DNA of 11,686 nucleotides from Candidatus Omnitrophota bacterium (GTDB lineage: Bacteria; Ratteibacteria; UBA8468; MWAK01): assembly GCA_026387085.1 (NCBI GenBank), contig JAPLMK010000116.1, forward strand, positions 1 through 11,686, given 5' to 3'. A model generated the notes under the pieces. That model was not told the origin of the DNA, made no database searches, and saw only the letters and a list, made by a program, of their open reading frames with translations. Of the stretch, positions 6,381 through 11,686 are shown piece by piece (positions within the stretch are counted from its first letter, which is position 1; every line of letters starts with the position of its first letter). The position numbers and the translations under genes were made by a program.

Positions 6381-7603
6381 GGATTACCCATAAAAATCAC
6401 CACATCGGCAAAAGAACCCGGCACCAGGGGTGACCGGATTTTTTCAATCAGCACCTTAACCGGCACATAGGTAACCTGGCCCTGCTGACCTTGAAGCCGG
6501 GCATAAGTTCCGACTTGAAATACCTTTCCTTCTCCGGCTCCGGAAAAACGCGCCGAAAAACTGCGGGGATATATTAACGCCTTTTGGCCGATTTGTATCT
6601 TGGCTGAATCGCCCGGCGAAACCTTAACAATCAGGACCATTCTTCCGTCCGGGGCGAGCGTAAAAACCAGATCCCCGTTCTTTACGTGCTCACCAACATC
6701 CTTGTCCCGGCGAATGACTTGACCGTCCCGGGACGCCAAGACAACCAAACGACCGGCCTGGTCTCGGGCCGATTGAAGCATCGCTCTTTTTTGGGAATAC
6801 TCCGACTGCCTCTGCTTGAGGGTCTCTTTTTCAAGCGTAATCTCCCTTTCGGTGGATTCAACATCTCGCAGCGATTGCTGTTCTTTGATATTCCGCTGGT
6901 TTTGCAGTGTTATTTTTTGCTTTTGGGATATGACGCTGTTTGCCCGCGCCACCTCCGTCCTGGTCACTACATCTTCATACTCAACCTGGCTGATCGCTTC
7001 CTGCTGATATAATTTGCGCGCTCTTTCCTCGTCTTTAACCGCTTGCTTATACTCTGCTTCCGTGGCCAGAATTTTTTCTTGAGCCGCCTGAATTTCCGAT
7101 TCATCTTTACGGAGAATATCCGCCTCCTGGCGCAACCGGCCCAGATTATCGGAAAGCATCGCTATTCTTTCTTTCGCTTTTTCCGGTTCTTTTTGAAGTC
7201 CGGCCAGGTCAAACACTTCCGTTTCTATATTCTGATAAGGCCCGGCATTATCCGGCCTGATTTTAGCAAGCAATTCACCTTTCTTTACCATTTGCCCTTC
7301 GATAGCCGACAATAGTTCCACGACACCCTCAACCGGCGCGACAATATACTCAACATCGCAGGGTTCGACCGTACCGGCCCCTTTAACCCGGTTCGTAAAA
7401 CGAGAGGAGAGCGCAATAATAACCACGATTCCGACCATAATCCAGAGCAAAGAAAAAAGCGCCTTCCTTCCGTGACGGTCCCACCAGGTCGCCTGTTTAA
7501 CCTCCGGCACCCCTTTTTCTCCGCGCGTGGAACTGGAACCGTCAACCAACCAATCCGGGTTTCCGTTCTCCTTCTCTTCCTGCCACTTAAATTTTGCGCA
7601 CAT
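6377..7603 (-). CDS. HlyD-family membrane fusion (periplasmic adaptor) protein
   Basis: A 408-residue adaptor that would link the ABC exporter to the outside. It has a cytoplasmic N-terminus of about 48 residues, one membrane anchor at 49-67, and a first lipoyl half-motif at about 77-115 (APVEGVVELLSAIEGQMVKKG). A long charged coiled-coil hairpin follows at about 136-282, then the second lipoyl half at 285-315 (SRDGQVIRRDKDVGEHVKNGD) and a beta-barrel/C-terminal region ending near PGSFADVVIFM. This order is characteristic of HlyD/EmrA adaptors. A good ribosome-binding site (AGGAGG) precedes the ATG. The gene starts 26 bp after the HAD gene and overlaps the ABC start by four bases, forming an apparent HAD-HlyD-ABC unit. 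No outer-membrane TolC-type channel is in view. Confidence 0.92.
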   Translation of the reverse strand: MCAKFKWQEEKENGNPDWLVDGSSSTRGEKGVPEVKQATWWDRHGRKALFSLLWIMVGIVVIIALSSRFTNRVKGAGTVEPCDVEYIVAPVEGVVELLSAIEGQMVKKGELLAKIRPDNAGPYQNIETEVFDLAGLQKEPEKAKERIAMLSDNLGRLRQEADILRKDESEIQAAQEKILATEAEYKQAVKDEERARKLYQQEAISQVEYEDVVTRTEVARANSVISQKQKITLQNQRNIKEQQSLRDVESTEREITLEKETLKQRQSEYSQKRAMLQSARDQAGRLVVLASRDGQVIRRDKDVGEHVKNGDLVFTLAPDGRMVLIVKVSPGDSAKIQIGQKALIYPRSFSARFSGAGEGKVFQVGTYARLQGQQGQVTYVPVKVLIEKIRSPLVPGSFADVVIFMGNP

Positions 7604-7629
7604 AAAAATATGCCTCCTGAAAGAACTAC

Positions 7630-8490
7630 TTACGGGATTAACGAATTTAGCTTTTCCGTCAAAATTACTTCAAACTCCCGAATCAAAGACGACTCATAAG
7701 CCCCGGCGTAGGTACCGGACAAAAAACGATTGCCGGACTCATCCAAAAGCCGTTTCCATGACAAGAATTCCCGTTTCGGATTAATTGGAAAAAAAAGGCC
7801 TTGAAACTCTTTCACCGCTTTCAAATCACCGGGTGCGTCGCCGATCATCAGCGCCTGGTCCGGCGGATATTCACCGATACAAAAAGCCTGTAACTGTTCC
7901 TTCTTGCTGCCGAATTCCTGTCCGGCAATTGAGCGCACCATTTGGTCTAAACCTGATTCTCTCCACTCGGCAATTAAGGTTTCCGCAGGCGTGGCCGAAA
8001 CTACTACCAGGTCGGCCACGGACTGCAATTTTTCCAAACTCTCCCGAACAAACGGAAAAGGCGGAATCATCCGGCACCGCTCCGCTATCCGCTTGTTGAC
8101 CGACCGACTCCAATCCAGAACATCGTTTAGTTCCGGATGTTGGGCCGCGTATTCGGCCAGCGCTTCGTTGCTGGCCGGCAAACCGGACCCGAGAAAATCA
8201 CCCAGGTCCTCCGCGAGCCGGATAACTACGTTCTTTTCTCTTACTTCCGGCATATTCCGGAGGTAATCAAAGACCATCTTTAAAGCCAGAAAACGGTTGG
8301 TACCGCGGTAAACGGAATAAAGATTGACCCATTCCGCAACCATCCGCACCTCTTTTTCAATCTTCCAAAGGCCCCATTGATCCATAATCGCCGGATGGAT
8401 GCACTCTTTCTGCTTAATATCCATCGTCGGAAAGACCGAACCGTCCGAATCCACCGCCACCAAAAATTCTTTCTTCCTTTTAAAATTCAT
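7630..8490 (-). CDS. HAD-superfamily hydrolase (probable phosphatase)
   Basis: A 286-residue cytoplasmic protein with all four HAD motifs. Motif I is VAVDSDGSVF with nucleophile Asp14 and acid/base Asp16. Motif II is VVVSATP with Ser165. Motif III is the lysine of GSKKEQL (about 196-197). Motif IV is MIGDAPGD with Asp218 and Asp222. An all-helical cap of about 115 residues between motifs I and II (KQKECIHP...WGLWKIEKEVR...NLYSVYRGTNRF) would set substrate choice. The C-terminal INPKRE...SWKRL...RFLSGTYAGAYE block is, from memory, typical of a subgroup in planctomycete- and armatimonad-like genomes near sugar genes. Asp16 favours a phosphatase over a dehalogenase. The start has no clear ribosome-binding site. 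The substrate is unknown; proximity to iolB hints at a sugar phosphate but does not prove it. Confidence 0.9.
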   Translation of the reverse strand: MNFKRKKEFLVAVDSDGSVFPTMDIKQKECIHPAIMDQWGLWKIEKEVRMVAEWVNLYSVYRGTNRFLALKMVFDYLRNMPEVREKNVVIRLAEDLGDFLGSGLPASNEALAEYAAQHPELNDVLDWSRSVNKRIAERCRMIPPFPFVRESLEKLQSVADLVVVSATPAETLIAEWRESGLDQMVRSIAGQEFGSKKEQLQAFCIGEYPPDQALMIGDAPGDLKAVKEFQGLFFPINPKREFLSWKRLLDESGNRFLSGTYAGAYESSLIREFEVILTEKLNSLIP

Positions 8491-8528
8491 CCCGGCGCTA
8501 AATCTTTTTGTTTTTCTTCAGACCTCTA

Positions 8529-8705
8529 AGCCCGGTTTGTCTCTTTGTCTGCACTTCGCGAAGCGACGGTGCAAAATAAGCAAAACAAGGGTATGAGTGG
8601 CCGGGACTCACCCAAATTCCGGGTGAGAACACGGCGAGCCTCGTACCCGAGTTGCGTAAATTTTGCCTGGCGCGCAGAGCGTGCAGCAAAAGAGACAACC
8701 GGGCT
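8529..8705. repeat. 177-bp foldback (near-palindromic) element between iolB and the HAD gene
   Basis: The left arm starts AGCCCGGTTTGTCTCTTTG (8529) and the right arm, read in reverse complement from 8705, starts AGCCCGGTTGTCTCTTTTG. The arms keep matching, with scattered mismatches, all the way to a central hairpin CTCACCC (8607-8613) / GGGTGAG (8621-8627) centred exactly on the element midpoint (8617). A CTA trinucleotide flanks both ends (8526-8528 and 8706-8708) like a short target duplication. The right-hand CTA is the iolB stop codon read on the minus strand. No protein is encoded. Transcribed from iolB, it would form a long hairpin that could act in termination, mRNA stability or RNA processing. 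Confidence 0.85.
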
Positions 8706-9491
8706 CTATTTCACCCACTTGTGCGCCGGGTCCTCAGACACGCGCATCTCTCGCTTCGGCCCGGCCAGCGCCCAGAGATAATATATTTCGTAACCGGCGG
8801 CAGCCACTACCGGGTGGTAACCCTTGGGAATCGACACCAGGTCATTATGGCGAATCACCATCGGCTGGTCGATGCTTCCGTCTTCCGTATAAATACGCAT
8901 TAAACCAAAACCGTTTTCCGGTCGAAACCGGAAAAAATAAACCTCTTCCAGCAGACTTTCTTCCGGCATCCGGTCCCGGTCATGTTTGTGCGGCGGATAA
9001 CTGCTCCAGTTTCCGTTTTCACCAATCGTTTCCCCGGTAATCAATCGGACCGCGGAACTCTTGATACCGACTACATCGCTGACAAAGCGGCTAAAATTGG
9101 GGCCGCCTCTTTTCTCCGACCGGACCGTTTCTTCCTTAACGAAATAAGAGGGTAATTCTTGCGAAACCGGCGTGCGAAATAGCGCCGCCTCCAGAACTGT
9201 CTCCGCGGTAATAACAAAAAAAGTCCCGGAACCAAGATAGGCGCCTTCCGGTTTTCCGCTGAAAACATTTTGACGCGAGCCCAGAATTTCAATCGGCAAA
9301 CCAACAACTTCCACCCGGCCCCGTCCGGAAAGAATCGTCAAAATTCCTTCCTTATTTTCCAGTTTTTCCTGATAGCGCTCGCCCGGATTCAGAACTATAA
9401 TATCCAATTCTAAAAAAGAAAGACCCATCGCGCCGCTCGTTAAAATCCGATTAACTCCGTTCGGCAAAAGGCATCTTTTTTGCAGGTCCAT
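8706..9491 (-). CDS. iolB: 5-deoxy-glucuronate isomerase
   Basis: Isomerises 5-deoxy-glucuronate to 5-keto-2-deoxygluconate in the myo-inositol catabolic pathway; a cytoplasmic metal-dependent double-cupin enzyme. The 261 residues match the family along their length. The C-terminal cupin carries GNWSSYPPHKHD with metal ligands His168 and His170, LLEEVYFF with Glu182/Glu183, GFGLMRIYTEDGSID, and the GYHPVVAAAGYEIYYLWALAGP block with His226, ending DPAHKWVK. The ATG at 9489-9491 was chosen because GGAGGG sits about five bases upstream; the adjacent TTG is less likely. It lies 33 bp downstream of the RNase gene and is probably co-transcribed. No other iol gene is visible, which is unusual. Its stop codon directly abuts the foldback element, with little or no loss of protein. 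Confidence 0.92.
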   Translation of the reverse strand: MDLQKRCLLPNGVNRILTSGAMGLSFLELDIIVLNPGERYQEKLENKEGILTILSGRGRVEVVGLPIEILGSRQNVFSGKPEGAYLGSGTFFVITAETVLEAALFRTPVSQELPSYFVKEETVRSEKRGGPNFSRFVSDVVGIKSSAVRLITGETIGENGNWSSYPPHKHDRDRMPEESLLEEVYFFRFRPENGFGLMRIYTEDGSIDQPMVIRHNDLVSIPKGYHPVVAAAGYEIYYLWALAGPKREMRVSEDPAHKWVK

Positions 9492-9524
9492 CAACCCTCC
9501 GCAAAGAATGAAAAATGGCTAACT

Positions 9525-11018
9525 TTATGTTGTATCCACCACAATCTTAAACTGGTCCGGAACCAAACTGGTATCCGAAATCAGGTTAATCCGGTTCTTG
9601 TAAATTCGCTCCGGAAAAATCAGATTGAAGTTCTTAGTCAGGTACTCCCCGAAATGCGGGGAAACCCGGAGATTTATTTTTTTCCGGGAATAAAGTCCGA
9701 AAAGACCACGGGTTGGCTTAAACTCTGCCTGAAGGCTCCGCCGTAACTGAGCCGCCACCGTCTCGTTAGAAGTAACCACACCCCTTCCGGCGCATAGGGG
9801 ACAATCATCTGCCAAATAATCCCGCAGACTTTCGCGCATGCGCTGCCTGGTCATCTCCACCAGGCCGAATTTAGAAAACCGGAGTACTTTAATTCTGGCC
9901 TTATCCGGCTCCAGCGCTTTCTCAAATACCGTCTGAACCTGCTTGCGGTCCTGCGGGCTTTCCATGTCAATAAAATCAACCACGATTAAACCGCCCAGAT
10001 TGCGAAGCCGTAACTGCCAGGCAATCTCTTCGGCCGCCAAAAGGTTGGTCCGCAAAACCATGCTGCGGTAATCATCGCCGGAAGTCCGGCCGCTATTAAC
10101 GTCGACGGCGCAAAGAGCTTCGGTCTCTTCAATGATAATATAACCGCCTCCGCCCAAAGAAACCTTACGGCTTAAAATTTTGTTAATCCCCTCTTCCACG
10201 CCGGTCTGGGTAAAAAGCGGCGTTTTCCCCTGGTGTAAATGAACTTTGCGCGCGTCAACACCGAAAAGGGCAAGCGTGCGCCGGCAGGACTTGAGAAGCG
10301 GAATAGAATCAACCATAATTTCTTCCACTTCCGGAGCATATCGATCACGCAGAATCCGGCCGCTGAGGTCTATTTCGGAATGGAGACGGACCGGACCGGT
10401 CTTCCCCTTAAAACCCGAAGAAATTTCTTCCCAGGTCGAAAGCAGGCGGCGTATTTCCAAGCGCAGCGTCTTTTCCCGGCAATCCAGGGCTGAAGTACGG
10501 ATGATAAAACCGAAACTTTCCGGTATGTCTGAACCGGCTATTTTGAGCAAACGGTCCCGTTCCGACTGTTCCGTAATGCGCCGCGAAACCCCCCGGCGCT
10601 GCTGCTGAGGCAAAAGCACCAACAGATAGCCGGCAATAGAGATGTTGTTGGCGGTAATCTTGGGGCCTTTAGTACCGATGGCGTCCTTAACCACCTGAAC
10701 TAAAACCTGGTCCCCGGGTTTAAGTTTCAGGCGGCGGGATGAATGCCTCTTCCCGTCTTTCTTTTCCTCGCCGGCATCTTCCCCGTAAAGCGAATCATCC
10801 GCCACGTCGGTCAACGGCAGGAATGCTTCCCGGGCTTCTCCGGTATTCAAGAAAGCGGCGTTCAAGCTCGGCAGAACCCGAATCACCTTTCCCTTGTAAA
10901 CATTACCGGTGAGGCTCAAGCGGTTGGTCCGCTCCACTTCAAAATACTGCAGACGACCGGCAGCCATAATCGCGGCCCGCGTTTCAAAACCAACACTGTC
11001 AATTATTATTTTACTCAT
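9525..11018 (-). CDS. rng: Ribonuclease E/G family endoribonuclease
   Basis: A single-strand-specific endoribonuclease of the RNase E/G family, which processes rRNA precursors and starts mRNA decay. From the ATG at 11016-11018 it has 497 residues, RNase G size without a long RNase E-type scaffold tail. The N-terminal KIIIDSVGFETRAAI is typical. An S1 RNA-binding domain at about 34-126 (GNVYKGKVIRVLPSLNAAF) carries a charged insertion near residues 80-97. The DNase I-like core has catalytic Asp306 (AVDVNSG) and Asp348 (IVVDFIDM), and Cys406 and Cys409 in DCPLCAGRG form the Zn-link of the dimer. These positions lie close to E. coli D303, D346, C404 and C407. An upstream in-frame ATG (11028-11030) exists but begins within a few bases of the likely transcription start. 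rng adjoins DUF2344 as in many bacteria, but rplU does not follow. Confidence 0.94.
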   Translation of the reverse strand: MSKIIIDSVGFETRAAIMAAGRLQYFEVERTNRLSLTGNVYKGKVIRVLPSLNAAFLNTGEAREAFLPLTDVADDSLYGEDAGEEKKDGKRHSSRRLKLKPGDQVLVQVVKDAIGTKGPKITANNISIAGYLLVLLPQQQRRGVSRRITEQSERDRLLKIAGSDIPESFGFIIRTSALDCREKTLRLEIRRLLSTWEEISSGFKGKTGPVRLHSEIDLSGRILRDRYAPEVEEIMVDSIPLLKSCRRTLALFGVDARKVHLHQGKTPLFTQTGVEEGINKILSRKVSLGGGGYIIIEETEALCAVDVNSGRTSGDDYRSMVLRTNLLAAEEIAWQLRLRNLGGLIVVDFIDMESPQDRKQVQTVFEKALEPDKARIKVLRFSKFGLVEMTRQRMRESLRDYLADDCPLCAGRGVVTSNETVAAQLRRSLQAEFKPTRGLFGLYSRKKINLRVSPHFGEYLTKNFNLIFPERIYKNRINLISDTSLVPDQFKIVVDTT

Positions 11019-11034
11019 ATTTTTTCCCATAATT

Positions 11035-11043
11035 TTTATACCA
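11035..11043 (-). promoter_or_regulatory. Extended -10 promoter candidate for rng-iolB
   Basis: The minus strand reads TGG-TATAAA (TG at 11042-11043, TATAAA at 11035-11040), an extended -10 motif. No good -35 box is seen at 16-18 bases. Initiation about seven bases downstream would fall at or just after the first rng ATG (11030), favouring use of the second ATG (11018), which has a weak GGGA six bases before it. Confidence 0.45.
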
Positions 11044-11055
11044 AACCTAAGTTTT

Positions 11056-11180
11056 GTTCCGACTCGTATTCAAAAATAGAGCAAGGCAGCGAGGAGCCGG
11101 CGATGAGGCGTACATATAAGTACGCCGAGGAAGCTGGCAACGCTGCTAACGCAGCTATATGCATGAAGACGAGTCGGAAC
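11056..11180. repeat. Dispersed imperfect-palindrome element, copy 2 (MITE-like)
   Basis: 125 bp with terminal inverted repeats of 16 bases and one mismatch (GTTCCGACTCGTATTC at 11056 against GAAGACGAGTCGGAAC ending at 11180). A perfect central hairpin GGCGTAC...GTACGCC lies about 11108-11127. It aligns end to end with copy 1 at 3396-3515 in the same orientation, at roughly four of five positions by eye. It lies between DUF2344 and the rng promoter, and its right end supplies the last codons and stop of DUF2344. No transposase is encoded. Confidence 0.88.
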
Positions 11181-11686
11181 TATATTGTACCCCAATCCGG
11201 GTAACTTTCAACAATTTAACCTCCTCCGGGGAAAGGTTAAACTCCCGGCTTAAATATTCCCACAATTTCGGGCTCCGTCCGCTTTCCACCGGCAAGCGCA
11301 CTCTCTTTTCCTGCGATAACCCCTCAACGCGATAAGAAAGCCCGGATGTCCGGTGAAAGAGCGACCCTTTCTCCAGATAAGGCAGAACCGAAACAAGCGT
11401 AATCCCTTCCGGCAAATTGGCGGACAAACGTTCCGCCACCTCAGGCAAATTGGCAGACAAACGTTCCGCCACCTCGGAAATCGGCAGTGAGTCAAGCGTC
11501 TCCAGTATCAGATCTTCCCCTTCACTCTCGCAGCCCACCGGGAGCGGATAGCCCATTTCAATCCTTTCTTTCGGAGAAAAACCGGCGCTGATTACCACCG
11601 GAATCAGGGCGCGGCGCACCGCCCGGCGCCAGAACCGTTCCAGGTCAAGATGGGAGATAAAACGCAAAGGCCCTTTTTTTTGATAC
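11155..11686 (-). CDS. DUF2344 / TIGR03936 radical-SAM-associated protein, 3' part, start outside the window
   Basis: The frame is open from the right edge for 176 residues and begins YQKKGPLRFISHLDLERFWRR, the conserved opening of DUF2344 proteins, so only a few N-terminal residues are missing. Family features include SHLD, the GFSPKERIEMGYPLPVG block (usually GFNPHP...LPLG) and ESEGEDL. This protein is usually encoded next to, or fused with, a radical SAM protein, just upstream of an RNase E/G; its function is not settled. Two oddities appear. A 33-bp tandem duplication (11411-11476) repeats VAERLSANLPE in frame. The last eight residues (SSDSSSCI) and the TAG stop are encoded by the dispersed element at 11056-11180, so an original stop was probably displaced. 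Confidence 0.88.
   Translation of the reverse strand, partial: YQKKGPLRFISHLDLERFWRRAVRRALIPVVISAGFSPKERIEMGYPLPVGCESEGEDLILETLDSLPISEVAERLSANLPEVAERLSANLPEGITLVSVLPYLEKGSLFHRTSGLSYRVEGLSQEKRVRLPVESGRSPKLWEYLSREFNLSPEEVKLLKVTRIGVQYSSDSSSCI
11411..11476 (-). repeat. 33-bp in-frame tandem duplication within DUF2344
   Basis: Two adjacent 33-base units (11411-11443 and 11444-11476) differ at only two positions and encode VAERLSANLPE twice. The length is a multiple of three, so the frame is preserved. The near-identity suggests a recent event. Confidence 0.92.

Noticed and set aside
8545..9040. Several plus-strand frames over the foldback element and the iolB 3' end
   Set aside because: Low-complexity Arg/Ser/Pro-rich products with no motifs; they are shadows of the foldback arms and of iolB.
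11155..11667. DUF2344 starting at a TTG at 11665-11667
   Set aside because: The frame stays open to the window edge and the conserved YQKKGPL segment precedes it, so this TTG is an internal Leu codon.

Overview
The window comes from a bacterium of roughly balanced base composition. Every recognisable gene reads on the minus strand, so transcription runs from high to low coordinates. No marker fixes the phylum. The pairing of a DUF2344 (TIGR03936) radical-SAM-associated protein with an RNase E/G is common in Firmicutes and several candidate phyla. The HAD and DUF1854/ABC families are also familiar from little-cultivated lineages. A metagenome-derived or poorly cultured bacterium is plausible, but that is inference.

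In transcription order, the right part (11686-8706) holds the 3' part of a DUF2344 gene, a 125-bp repeat, an RNase E/G gene and iolB (5-deoxy-glucuronate isomerase). The middle (8705-3518) starts with a 177-bp near-perfect foldback element. It continues with a HAD phosphatase-like gene, a HlyD-type membrane fusion protein, an ABC exporter with an unusual N-terminal region carrying a four-cysteine zinc-ribbon motif, and a DUF1854 gene broken by a small repeat-associated frameshift. The left part (3515-1) starts with a second copy of the 125-bp repeat and a near-consensus promoter. It then carries an aromatic amino acid operon: pheA (chorismate mutase/prephenate dehydratase), a DUF3307 membrane protein, aroF (DAHP synthase) and the N-terminal half of aroA (EPSP synthase).

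aroF and aroA are the first and sixth steps of the shikimate route, and PheA takes chorismate on to phenylpyruvate, so three genes form a phenylalanine-directed set. Stop/start overlaps tie pheA-DUF3307-aroF together, and hlyD is tied to the ABC gene in the same way. The HAD-HlyD-ABC-DUF1854 run looks like one export module of unknown substrate.

The most striking layer is the repeats. Three small imperfect-palindrome elements (two copies of one family and one foldback) each abut the 3' end of a gene, and in one case supply its stop codon. A separate 34-bp GC-rich hairpin repeat occurs twice around aroA: once as its leader and ribosome-binding region, and once inside its reading frame, where it is translated. 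No RNA genes, CRISPR arrays or transposase genes were seen, and no stretch over 300 bases lacks a gene or gene remnant.
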